From: Vandiemenella viatica
Taxonomy: Eukaryota > Arthropoda > Insecta > Orthoptera > Morabidae
Assembly: GCA_031002005.1 (NCBI GenBank)
Contig: JARYHS010009186.1
Location: 248,987,894-249,051,893, forward strand
Direction of reading: 5' to 3'
Length of the DNA: 64,000 nucleotides
Positions 45,130 through 55,841 of the stretch are shown one piece after another. Position 1 is the first letter of the stretch; every line of letters begins with the position of its first letter. Made by a program: the position numbers and the translations under genes. The notes below the pieces were generated by a model, which made no database searches, had not been told where the DNA came from, and was given only the letters and a program-made list of their open reading frames with translations.

Positions 45130-46290
45130 TTGATTCAAAAAGGAAAAAGAAGCTTTGACACATAGAACAGGTATATCAACCGTACTCTTTATATTTCCAA
45201 TGAGACAGCTACAGGAAATCCTGATGAGTAGGAAACGGATTTGCTGCTTGTATTCCTTGATATTGAGAAAGTTTATGGTTGCATACACAGGAGAAAGAAT
45301 GGAAGACCATGGTAAACAGAGGAGTTTCAAAAGTAATCAATCAGTAGAGCAACATAATTATATCAGGAAAGTTTAAGCTATGTGAAAGTAGGGCGAGAAG
45401 AGACAGAGTGACAGGAACAAATAGAATGAAATAAAACAAGGAAGTGTCATCTTGCCACTACTTTTCATATTAGTCATGGATGATATAATGGTGAAGGTGG
45501 CAGTAAGAATGGGAGAGAAAAATACAAAGCGATGGGTTTTGTGGATAACTTGGCGATCTGGGGGATTAAGGAAGAAGAGGTTCAGTGGCAGCTTGATGTA
45601 ATGGCAGACATTGTGGGTAAATATAATATGAAGTACAGTGTGAAGAAAAGTGAATATTAGTTGCAAGCAGAAAGCGTAATAAAGGGAACTGTGGATGGCA
45701 GAAGAACAACTAAAAAGGAAAATAGTTTCAAATACTTGGATAAAGTGCTGTGGTGAAAAGTGGAAGAAATGATGGCCAGATAAGTGAAAAATTAAGTCTG
45801 ATATGTAATAAGGATGTACCAAGGAGAAGTAAGGGAGTAATTTGTTGCATATACTACATTACTATTCTTGTATATGCTGCCAAAACATTAACATTGAAAA
45901 AATGTGACATCAGTAAAATCCAAGCATGCAAAATAACATTTTTAAGAAACAGACTAGGAGTTACAAGAATCAGGTACAGGGTAAAAGAGGAATCCCTGCA
46001 GGAAATGATAAAGACTAAGATGGTATGGGCATCTTAAGAGAATGGAGCAGCTGAGAATACTTAAGAAATTACATGAAATAAAGGTATGAAGCAAATGATC
46101 CAGAGTAAGACCAAGTGCTGGGTAGCTGAGAGGAGAAGGAGTGCTGAAGTTATGAGAGGATTGGAAAAAGGCAGTGGTGGGAGTAGGTGAGAAGAGAGAA
46201 AAAAATGGAGAGACTTGTGTGCAAAGCAGATCCAACCAGTATCCGTAAACTGTTGTTGATGAGAATGAAATAAAAACTGGACTATCAAAG
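45130..46290 (+). pseudogene. LINE with RTE/Craft-like RT, degraded
   Basis: Fragments in order: MRQLQEILMSRKRICCLY, IEKVYG, KLCESRARRDRVT, IKQGSVILPLLFILVMDDIM, the catalytic region GFVDNLAIWG (F-V-D-N for F-A-D-D), EEEVQWQLDVMADIVGKYNM, FKYLDKVL, VPRRSKGVICCIYYITILVY, CDISKIQACKITFLRNRLGV, and a C-terminus KSAEVMRGLEK-like. The order matches the family of the fragment at 6511. Multiple stops. It lies in the HYKK intron adjacent to the exon at 46386. Confidence 0.75.
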
Positions 46291-46385
46291 ATGTTAAATC
46301 ATCATCATATAAATTAAGAATGACCTGTAGGATTTTGAGATAGACAAGTAAACAATTTGGTTTACAGTTTAAGATGAATATTTAC

Positions 46386-46639
46386 CTTCAACAATTTCAT
46401 CTCATCACTTGGCAAAGATTTGATGCTGTTGTAACCTGCAATGACATGAGCTCCTGAGCAAATAGGATCACCTTCCTTCACGAGTAACATTATGTAACAC
46501 ATAGTTATTGCAAGTTCAAAAATGAAAAATGACTGGTGGCAATCTCCAAAATCCAAGATACCACAGATAGTCCATGTATTTTTATTTGGGTTTTCATGGA
46601 CTAATATGTTCTGCTCATTAAAATCACCATGAATTAATC
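46386..46639 (-). CDS. HYKK: Hydroxylysine kinase, catalytic exon
   Basis: A 254-bp exon with acceptor TTATAACTTATTACAG (46640 upward) and donor AAG|GTAAAT (46385). It starts in phase 1 (GA completes a Gly codon from the exon at 55216) and ends in phase 0. The protein contains LIHGDFNEQNILVHE, whose H-G-D-x4-N is the phosphotransferase catalytic loop, and GILDFGDCHQSFFIFELAI, whose DFGD holds the metal-binding Asp. AHVIAGYNSI then matches the HYKK family. All active-site residues are present, so these exons look functional. Confidence 0.9.
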
Positions 46640-47269
46640 CTGTAATAAGTTATAAAAAATATTAGAAAATCTTTATGAAATGTGAATATCTTATTAACAA
46701 AGAAATGTCAGTTACTCACAGTACATGTTTATGATCACCTTCTAGTACATACTAAATACGAGGTAGAAAATAAGATGAAATTCAGCAATAGAAGTCACAA
46801 TATTTAACAATTACTTCTTCTCCCCATGAGAATTTAATAAGGGTAATAATAAAATATAATTAACATAACTTTACTTGCCTATTTCACATTAGAATTAATA
46901 GAATCAAAAATTATGATATATAATAAAACTTCCAAAAATTGAGTTTGAAAGAACTGATTTGCACAAAAACTGTATAGTGAGCTCAAATATTTTTATCATG
47001 TGTAAATGCTATGAATGCTTTGTGATTACTATCAGATTGTACAAAGTTAACAAAATATTTGCAAGTTCCCTATGTTATTTTAATTAGATGTCAAGCTACT
47101 TTAAGGACAAACTGGCTATGGAGGTTGGTGGAAATCATAACCATGATTTGGATGCCAAGTGAGATCAAACATAATATACAAGAGCAAGAAACTGCTTTGA
47201 GGCGATAAAACTAAGGAAGGATAGAGAAATACAACCCAACACTTACCACAGATGAAGGCAGCTGGGAAT
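46640..47269. other. Intron sequence, no gene
   Basis: AT-rich HYKK intron. 47205-47265 (ACCCAACACTTACCACAGAT) belongs to a small repeat also seen near 61550 and 62545. Confidence 0.5.
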
Positions 47270-48194
47270 GATGAACATAAAAGAGATGAAAAAGGAACGT
47301 AAGTGGTTTCAAGTCGGCACCATGGCTTTAGACAAGGATATTCATGCGACATCTCAGTTAGTAGGCTATATGCAATATATTTTTGATCAAATAACAGGGG
47401 GAGGTCAAGTTGATAGTGTAGCACTAGATCTTTCAAAGACCTTTGATAGAGTGAGCCATAAAATGGTGCTAAATAAGGTAAAAACTATTGGAGCTTGATA
47501 AAAAGGTGATTTGCTGGGTAGAAGAATTCCTAAAAGGTAGAAAGAAAAATTAGGGTAGGAAATACAGTATCAAGAGAAGTAGGAGTGCACGTGGGTCTTC
47601 CACAGTGTATTGGGATCATTGTTATTTGTTATTCTAATGAATAATTGTGTTGATAAAAAAGTTCGCACATCTAGCCTTGGTGCAGGGTCCCCCCCCTAGG
47701 AGGGCGCGAGGCCCCCTAGAAGGTGCAAGGCCCATAGCATTTGCTACCTCCTGCTATGTGGTTAATCCGGTACTGGCTGCAGGGTGATCTAGATAGCATA
47801 ACTAGCATGGGATGAAGATAAATGCAAAGAGAGAGCCAGCTTATTAGGTACTCAGATAAAAAGCTAAAGGTTGATTATGATTATAAAGTGGGGAAGGAGC
47901 TACTTATTGAAGAATCTAAATGGAAATACCTTGACATAACATTTGATAGCAAACTTAACAGGGCAGGGACACATTGGACAGGTAATAGGGATAGGGTTCA
48001 AAAATCCATCACCCTGCTGGAAAGAGTACTGAGGGGATGCACTAGAGAAGTAAGGGAACTGGGGTACAAAACTTTGGTCAGACCAATGCTGGAATATGGT
48101 GAAGTATTTTGGGATCCACCATTTTGGTATCAAATACAAGAGTTGGAGGGGGTGCAGAGGAGGGCTGCAATATTTGTCTTTGGAATTTTTTTTT
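47270..48194 (+). pseudogene. LINE B, plus-strand copy, left part
   Basis: Frames: RKWFQVGTMALDKDIHATSQ, LVGYMQYIFDQIT, VDSVALDLSKTFDRVSHKM (RT motif A region), then after indels RESQLIRYSDKKLKVDYDYK, KYLDITFDSKLNRAG and LVRPMLEYGEVFWDPPFWYQ. The segment that should hold the catalytic F-V-D-D box (about 47660-47790) is replaced by an unrelated GC-rich piece. The copy is split at 48194 by the minus-strand LINE B and resumes at 52036. Confidence 0.8.
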
Positions 48195-50975
48195 TTTAAT
48201 TTAATTTAATTGCAATGGAGCACAGGCTCCGGTGGCAATTTCCCTACACAGCTATCTTCCCCCTATCTGCACCCACCTACATTTGCCCCTCTACAAATTT
48301 TATCTTTAAATTCCTTCAAAGGTTTTCGGTAAATTATTCATCGTTTCTCTTGGTAACTCATTCCAATCCCTGACACCCTTACCTAAAAAAGAAATCTTCC
48401 ACACCCTTGTGCCTGAAATCGAGTGCCAGCTTGTGGTCATGGTCATCTTTTCCCTTCCATGCACTACTTTTCATACCTATTGCAATATCTTTCCATGCCT
48501 CATCACCAGTATATGCCCTGTACACTCCCATGACCCTCTCATCCTCCTCCTGTCTTGCAATGAATCCCATTCCAGCTCCTTTATCATATCCGTCACTGAT
48601 TGCATTCTGCGATAATTTCCAGAAACAAATCTAGCAGCCCTTCTTTGCACACTCTCCAACTCCTGTATTGATACGTAAAATGAGGGTCCCAATACACTAC
48701 CATATTCGAGCAATGGTCTGACCAAAGTTTTGTAACCCAATTCCTTGACTTCTCTCGTACATCCCCTCATAACTCTCTCCAAACAAGTGCAGAACTTTGA
48801 AAACCTTTTCCTACCACCTGTCCTATGTGTCCTTTGCATTTATCTCATTCCATGTTTACTCAACCCAATTTAGAACTATCCTGTTCCAGATCACCTGCAA
48901 ACTGTTTCCAATCCTCTATCGGTTTGTATTCTTTTATACAGCATTATGTTCATCTGCAAACATCTAATTTCAGATAGTAAACAGTCAACACATTATTCAT
49001 TAGAATAATGAATAGCAATGGTCCCAATACGCTACCCTGTGGCATACCCATTTGTACTTCCACTTCTTTGATACTACATTTCTACCCTAACTTTCTGTTT
49101 TCTACCTTTAAAAATTCTTCTACCCAGCAAATGACTTTCTTATCCACTCCAATGGTTTTTACCTTTATTTACTACCATTTTATGACTTACTCTGTCAAAC
49201 GCCTTAGACAGATCTAGGTGTACACTATCAATTTGGCCTCCCTTAGTCCATTTCATCTGAAATACTTGCATGAGATCCCACCAACTGAGATTCGCATGAA
49301 TATCCTTGCCTGAAACCATGTTGCCTGCTTGAAAACCAATTACGTTCCTCACATATATTTCTGATGTGGTTGCATATCAATCTTTCCATTAATTTACCTA
49401 CCACTGATGTCAAACTGATTGGCCTGTAATTTCTCAACTCTATTTCTCACCCCTCCCTTATGTACCGGTACTACTATTGCACTTTTCCAGTCCTGTGGTA
49501 AGCAGCAAGTGTCTAGACTCAATTTAAATAAATATTTCAAGATAAGGTACAATGTCACATCCGGACTATCTTAAGATATCTGTAGTAATATTATCTTCAC
49601 CAGCCCCTTTATGTTTTTTCAGCTTTCTTATTGCCTTCATGATTTCCTCAGAGATGGATATCAAATTTTTTACTATCGTCATTTCTAATTGTGTTGTTAA
49701 GCTCGTTCTCCCGAATTAGACCCTCCTGTTTCTGATTCATTGTCCCTTAATGCTTTCTCTGAACCAGTTACTTAAATCTCTGCCTTTTTCAAATCGTCAG
49801 TAACTTCTTCTCCCATCCTTATCTATAAGTTTCTCTACATCCTCACCTTCCCCTCAGTTTCCTGATATAGCCATAGAAATTTCTAGAATGCATCAGTCAA
49901 TGGCCCCCCTGCACTGACAATTCTCTTCATAAACCCATCTTAGCCATTTGCTTTGCTGTTATTAAGTCCTTGTTTAGTTGTTTTAAATATTCCCTACTAC
50001 CCTGCTGTCTCTTAACTCTGTTATGTTCTTTTCTTACCAACCTCTTTAACCTCCTCACTTCCTCTATTATAGTACAATAGAATCTCTACTTCTCTTTATT
50101 TTTGCTTTGGAATAAATTTTTCTTCCCCCTTTCTTATTACTCTCCTTGAACTCTTCCCACCTTGACTCTACTGTACCTGAGCCTTCCTTCCATTTGCTGA
50201 ATTGTTCTCTGAAAATATCTCCTCAAATTTGAAACCTGTGCCTTTTTATAATTGTAACTATTTCCCCCCTTCAATTTTGGCTGCATGGTTTACTGAATCC
50301 TCTAATATCCACCAGAACTGACTTCATGATCACTTATTCCTTCAGTTACTTGATACCTCAAAAGGTTTTCATCGGGCTTAATTAGAAATATATCCAAAAT
50401 ATTTTGTCCCCTAGTGTTTCTGCTCAACCACTTGTGTAAATCCTCCTTCCCTTATTAAGATATTTGCAAATCTTTGTTCCCTTGTGTTATTTATCTTATT
50501 CCCTTCCCAGTTTACACCTGGTAAATTTAAATCTCCGCCGATGATGATCATTCTATTCTCACCTCTGAAATCTGAGTATGAATTTAATTTCTCCCCAAGA
50601 GCCTATCCTCTTCTGTCATTCTTCCACTGCGGTAAACAGCCAACACTCTGATTTTTTCTTTTTATTACCCCAGAAAATCTACCCCAAGTAACTCATGGTC
50701 TTGGTCATATGAATGCCAGTGAACTATGGTAGTTTTTTTGCTAACTAGTATGAAGACTCCTCCACCAATTGCTCCTCTATCTCTGCGGTGCACTCTGTAA
50801 ACCATCAGGAAAACCTCACTGTCTACTACTTCATCTTTTAACCAACCTCTCTACCCCAATTATTATTTTGTGTTCCATGGCATCTCTATTAAGTTTGCAA
50901 ATTCGATTACCTTTGTTCATTATACTTCTACAGTTTACCATTTAACACCCTTACTATTGGCTTTACATTTTCAGA
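48195..50975 (-). pseudogene. LINE B near-complete copy: ORF2 region and 3' UTR
   Basis: From the 3' terminus (TTTAATTTAATTGCAATGGA at about 48197) upward on the minus strand: 3' UTR to about 48380; C-terminus (KELEWDSLQDRRR, VQRRAARFVSGNYRRMQ, LVRPLLEYGSVLGP); RT blocks (AFDRVSHKMVV; MRNYRPISLTSVVGKLMERL; KKLKKHKGAGED-like near 49600); and endonuclease near 50530 (a GGDFNLPGVNWE-type strand reading IIIGGDLNLPG). Numerous small indels break the frames. The order EN-RT is that of CR1-group ORF2. Confidence 0.85.
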
Positions 50976-51009
50976 ATTTATCTCCTCTTTCCCACTTTTA
51001 ACGCAGTCA

Positions 51010-52034
51010 GTTATTATGTTTCAGCCATTTCATCTATTTCTTTAATATCTGTGACTTTCCCCATCGCGAATCTGCAATCAGTATCACTTTGATAATCTAT
51101 TTCTGCCCCCTTCCACGCAGCCCCTAACCTAAAAAAGCACAGTCCGACCCCCTCATCACTGGAAACGGGCTCCCTCACTGCTTTAGCTAACAACTCAGAA
51201 AGTACTCCCTTCCCCCTTCTATTTAGGTGTAGGCCGTGCCTAGTGAAACCCCACCTACCAATGGTGTCACAAGGCACAACCCCCAACACAGAAACTAATG
51301 CCTTTCCCAAGTAGCACTTCCGTTTCCACATTAACCCGCCTCACAGCATAGTTCAATTGTGGACGGTCATGGCGACTTAGGACCTGCATGAGCTCCACCC
51401 TGGTATGCTGTGCCTCCTTCACCACCTTCCTCAGGTCACTCTCTATACTATAACTCGCGTTTCTATCAATACTATTTCCCGCACCTCCCACTATCACTAC
51501 TCCTATCATCCTTGGTGAAACTCCTACAAAGGGAACCCTATATCCTCTATTACCTGGCCCTAATGTTGCACTAGGTTTGAAAAAGCTTGTGACCTGATAT
51601 CCTGTACCTAACTGATCCTGCAGAAGAGGGCCCTACACCTCTCCCATGGCTACTACCTAGCAGGCAGAACCCTTTTTTTCCTATTCTTGCCCTGCACGCC
51701 CTTATTCCTAAAGGTCTGCTGCATCTTACCTACTCCTACATCTACAAGAGGCTCTTCTCCTCCTGACTCTGGCAACAGGTCAAACCTATTTTTCCCCACA
51801 ATTACTGAAGTGTCGGGCTTGTTCATCCTGTTAACCATGATTCTCCTACGACCTGTTACCAGCTCCCACCCATCCTTATCAACTTCCTCCAACCCACTAT
51901 CTCTACTTTCTGCCTCTACAGCTTGAGCCTCGACAAGCTCAGCCCCCACAGGCTGTGCCTGTGCAGTCTGAGCCTCCACAGGCTGAACCTCCACAGGCGA
52001 GGCCACCACAGACCACGTTACCACAGAACACAAT
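51010..52034 (-). pseudogene. LINE B ORF1 with SGNH/esterase-like domain
   Basis: Minus-strand pieces: a basic, Val/Glu/Ala-rich N-terminal part (51653-52033, with DGWELVTGRRR and NRFDLLPE); then GVSPRMIGVVIVGGAGNSID and VVKEAQHTRVELMQVLSRHD (51267-51509); then WGFTRHGLHLNRRGKGVLSE (51014-51331). The GxN and RxGLHLN-R-GK elements are those of the SGNH esterase domain found in ORF1 of CR1-type LINEs (family knowledge). There is a frame break near 51300. Together with the ORF2 region this makes an almost full-length element of about 3.8 kb. Confidence 0.75.
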
Positions 52035-52035
52035 A

Positions 52036-52400
52036 GATAACTAATATGATAAAGGAGTTGGAGTGGGATTCATTGGAGAATAGAAGGGTGAAGAGAGTCG
52101 TATACTGGTGATGAAGCATGGAAAGATATTGGTGGAAAAATTAAGAGAGGTGCTTGGAAGGGTAAGGTTGACCATGGTCACAAGCTGACATTTGATTTCA
52201 GGCATAAGGGTGGGGGAAAATTTTCTGTCGTAGGAAAGGGTGTGAGGAACTGGAATAAATTGCCAAGAGAAGTGATCAATAATTTACCAGAAAAACTGAA
52301 GGAATTTAAAGTAAAAGTTAGGTGAGGGCAAAAGTATGTTGGAAGAGGAAAGGAGAAAGAGGGTTGTTAGGGGAGACTGCCACCGTAGCACGTGCTCCAT
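52036..52400 (+). mobile_element. LINE B, plus-strand copy, right part
   Basis: GATAAAGGAGTTGGAGTGGG (IKELEWDS) resumes the copy broken at 48194 and runs through CATTTGATTTCAGGCATAAG, GAACTGGAATAAATTGCCAA to GGGGAGACTGCCACCGTAGC, CATCGAAATTTTATC at about 52400. The deletion of intervening codons (NYRRMQSVTD) at the junction is small. Confidence 0.8.
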
Positions 52401-52619
52401 CGAAATTTTATCAATTATCAATTTCAAACACAAGAAATGCAATATTTCGGCTGTTTGTGATATATATATTGATTCTGTGAGGCAGTCTCTCACCACACCC
52501 ATTCTCCACAATGTTATCCCATCAATAAAGGGCTACTAGCCCTTAAAATTCCTATATTACATGTGCTTTTGTCTTTTTTAGGTGTTTAAACTCCACATCC
52601 ATCATCTAAAGGTAAGTGG

Positions 52620-53275
52620 TGGTTCACTGCATAAAAACAAGCTACCTCCAAATCTAATTTTCAGTTACCTTTCATAATAGTTTCACCAAACAATTTGCTT
52701 AATATTTCTGGACTTCTATTATCCTTAGTTATTTCTTTCCTAGCTTTATCCACATTCATCTTAATACTGTTCTAACATACAGTAGCATAAAAGTTTCTCT
52801 CTGAATCATTCATCAACTGTTCTTTCTCCAGCCAAAATATTAATCGCAAATGAATGCATTATACTTTTACCACGATTACATGTACCTGTGTTCTGTCTTC
52901 CTTTGTCATATCAGTTACTCACATGAGTTGAAAGAATTGTAAATTAAAATTTGTGTAATAGAGTATGTTCATATCAATCAATTAATAATAACAAAAAATT
53001 AATGTCCTCTACAATGGTTTCTTTATGAGTATGGTATTCAAGTGATGGTTTGATGACTGTATTGTAGCCCAATTGACCTATGTTCTTAGTACATCAGCCT
53101 ATTACTCTCTTTAATATATGCAAAGTTTTGAAACTTTCTTTACCCCTTCTTCAATGTTTTCTGCCCAACTAAAGTCATCATCAAATTACATACAAAGATA
53201 TTTAAATTTGATGCCTTCAATAAGTAATTGTCTATCCACTGCATAATCATGCAAAATCTTACTCTTGCTGACTGC
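52620..53275 (-). mobile_element. Old LINE B relics, minus strand
   Basis: TCATAATAGTTTCACCAAAC (EN/RT spacer-like) at 52670-52800, then GTATGGTATTCAAGTGATGG, CAGCCTATTACTCTCTTTAA, TTCTGCCCAACTAAAGTCAT and ATAAGTAATTGTCTATCCAC match LINE B RT coding at low identity. Unrelated AT-rich DNA is interspersed. Confidence 0.5.
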
Positions 53276-53339
53276 TTATTCTGTTAATAGAATAAAGATT
53301 TTTTGGAGGAGACAATATAATATTGAATAAAAGTATTAA

Positions 53340-54000
53340 AATGAAATAAAGTTGTGAACAGGTACAGGAGGATTTCCATAGGATATCTAGTTTTAAAGTT
53401 AAACATGGACTGGAGACAAATGATAGAGTGTAAAAAAATATTTTATGTGTAACAAGCTGGAGGAGGAAAGTGCTCGTTAAGGCAGGAAACAGCATGTAGG
53501 TAGCAGAGGTAAATTTCAAAGTCCTGCATCTACTGGAGAGGGTTGTGATGGAATGTACCAGCAATGTGAATGAAATAGGATACTAAATCTCGGTCAGACT
53601 GTGGCTTATATTTCCTGTATTAGTGTGGGACCCACGTAATGTTTATAAATACAGGAGATGGAGAAGAAATAAAGAATGGCAGTTAGATTGATATGTGAAA
53701 CCCTAGAACATAGTGGAATGATAAAGGAATTGGTTAAAGGTGTCTCTGGAAGTTTGAAACAGATAATGGCTTTTTGGCAGATGTGGGGCTATTAGGGGAT
53801 GAAGCCTGGGTAACGTGAAAATAATTAGCAGCAGAAGAGAAGACCATAAGCTAGCACTTGATTTCATGTACAAGGAAGTAGGAAAATTTGAATATAAGGA
53901 AATCAGAGACTGAAATGACTATGTAAAAACAACTTGAAGCAAAAATTCATGTAATGCAATTGTAGGTGTGTAGGTGCTTATGCTTCATTGAAATTAATTT
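53340..54000 (+). mobile_element. Old LINE B relic, plus strand
   Basis: ACAGGAGGATTTCCATAGGA (DLDRISS), AATACAGGAGATGGAGAAGA, GATAAAGGAATTGGTTAAAG and TAGCACTTGATTTCATGTAC follow LINE B order to a terminus near 53995 (GTGCTTATGCTTCATTGAAA). Confidence 0.55.
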
Positions 54001-54600
54001 ATAATTATAAATAACCTGGCCTCTCTTATCCAATTAATCTGAAAATTATGGAAAAGCCAAGTGATATTCAAATGAATAACTTTCCTAAATCTATAGTGTT
54101 TTCTACTAACCACTTTCTTACCCTACTATAATGTTTCTTTCCTAGACTAGCTCTGGTTTCCTAATTTTGTTTTGTTTTGATTTTCTATATTTTTATTCCA
54201 CTTAAAAATTAAATGTGATATGGAAATTAATAATATAATACACATAATCCCTACAATTTCTGTTTCACACATGATTGTTACAGTTATAATTTGATTTTTG
54301 TAATATGTCTGTAACTCATCACAGTATGAATCATATGTTACGTACTCTGACAATTTTGAGATGTACACAGAATTTCAAGATATTGCTTTGGTTCATATCT
54401 CAGAACAGCTTCCCTCTTCAAGTTTGATCCTCACGCCCTTTCCCCAGCAATGAGTTCTTAACATATCTACATTCTAGGCCATTATCTGTTTCCTTCCTGT
54501 TCCTAAATAGTAATGCACATAAACCATTAGTAGTGCATTTGTTGTAAACTTCTTGTTCTCACATTTTAGAGGATACCAATGAGGTTCAGTTGTTGGTGAA
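54001..54600. other. Intron sequence, no gene
   Basis: AT-rich HYKK intron with no recognisable feature. Confidence 0.4.
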
Positions 54601-54614
54601 AATTAACACTGAAC

Positions 54615-54850
54615 ACAGTAACTGATACGTTGGAAGAGCTTAGTTGGGAGTCGTCGGAAGAAAGGAGATGGCAATTGAAAAGAGTTCATTTGTAAGCAAA
54701 GGGAAAAATTAAATGATCATAGAATGTACTGAACATTTTTCCTTAAACAATGAATAAATCTGAAGTTAAAACTTTGCTTACTGCAGAAGTAGGTGTATAA
54801 GGAAATTTCCATGGGGGTAAAAACTCCACTGCAATTAACTAATTAATAAT
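54615..54850 (+). mobile_element. LINE B 3' relic
   Basis: TTGGAAGAGCTTAGTTGGGA (EELSWES) leads, after loss of the middle, to GGAAATTTCCATGGGGGTAA and CTCCACTGCAATTAACTAAT. Confidence 0.5.
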
Positions 54851-55001
54851 AACAGAAAGATATGTTTACAAGAGCATTTGGTACCTGTGTATGGTTCAAT
54901 ATTAAAATTTATTTATTTTTTATAAAGATTCCTTTTGTTTATATTAGTTGCTTTTTTTTTGTCCATCACCTTAGGTAAGATTTGGTTTTATTTATTTCAG
55001 C

Positions 55002-55002
<1 letters not shown>

Positions 55003-55043
<41 letters not shown>

Positions 55044-55050
55044 CACACAC
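55003..55050. repeat. (CA)n microsatellite
   Basis: About 19 consecutive CA units followed by imperfect ones (GCACACACAAACAC). Confidence 0.95.
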
Positions 55051-55215
55051 AAACACTCACACAATATTGTATACACTGTTTAAAGTCCACAGAGAAATTG
55101 TAACTGCTAATATGAATTTGAGAATGAATTAAAATGTAATATACTTGATAAAGTCTTTCAGTTAACAAGATTTTTACTTCTCTATCACTGTTGCCTCACT
55201 ACAAAATTTTATTAC

Positions 55216-55390
55216 CTTTTGTCAAAGTATGGAGATTTTGTAGAACTGAGTGTTCAAAACTTTCAAGAACTTTGGTAACAAGATCCCTGTTCTCATTATT
55301 TTGGACAGCAAATAAAAATTTCTTTACCATGGGACAGTTCTGCAACATCCAGATAGTTCTTCTTTTCTCAAGTCCTGGATGGTAGAACTC
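55216..55390 (-). CDS. HYKK: Hydroxylysine kinase, internal exon upstream of the catalytic exon
   Basis: A 175-bp exon with acceptor CTATATTTCTAG (55391 upward) and donor AAAG|GTAATA (55215). It is read from phase 0 and leaves one base (G) that completes Gly with the next exon. It encodes EFYHPGLEKRRTIWMLQNCP, MVKKFLFAVQ, then NRDLVTKVLESFEHSVL. In HYKK this helical segment (F-x-HP ... W-x-L ... V-x-x-F) directly precedes the HGDFN loop, and here it does so after splicing. The N-terminal roughly 150 residues were not found up to 64000. The 8576-bp intron to the next exon consists mostly of LINE B copies. Confidence 0.85.
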
Positions 55391-55511
55391 CTAGAAATAT
55401 AGAGTAAATACTAATTGATCTGAGTTTATATCAGTCAGTAGTCTTGATAAGCAAATCATTTTTTAAAATAAAAAATGAACGGGCAATTGATGATATTCAG
55501 ATCTGAAGGGC

Positions 55512-55837
55512 AATTTAACTAATTGGTAAATAGTTGACACCACTGAAAGAAATAGTTTAATAGTCATTAAAGTTTAGAAAGAAAGGGACTGTCCTTGACA
55601 ATTTATGAATAGTTTCAACTAACTGTCAGCTATGTGAAATTTTGAGTATGTACTTTTGATAAGGAATGGTACATATTTGTCATCTTGTTAACAAAAGAGG
55701 AAGAAAAATAGATGTTTAATCCTATAATTAACTAATTGGTGAGTAGTTGAAACCACTGAGAGAGAGAGTTTAACAATGGGTCATTAAAGTTTAAAAAATA
55801 ATGGAATGTTCTTTACAATTTATGAGTAGCTTCAACT
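55512..55837. repeat. Tandem duplication in HYKK intron flanking the transposon
   Basis: Unit 1 (about 55512-55722) contains TTAACTAATTGGTAAATAGT, ACAATTTATGAATAGTTTCA, ACTAACTGTCAGCTATG and TAAGGAATGGTACATATTTG. Unit 2 starts near 55725 (TTAACTAATTGGTGAGTAGT, ACAATTTATGAGTAGCTTCA) and is interrupted at 55841. It resumes at 58471 (GTCAACTACATG, TAAGGGATAGTACATA) and again after the LINE B fragment at about 58765. Confidence 0.8.
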
Positions 55838-55841
55838 AATT

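Noticed and set aside
45373..45822. 149-codon minus-strand ORF rich in F, S and H
   Set aside because: Antisense shadow of the degraded LINE RT at 45130-46290.
55191..55385. Plus-strand ORF of 64 codons
   Set aside because: Antisense shadow of the HYKK exon at 55216-55390, which has splice sites and homology on the minus strand.
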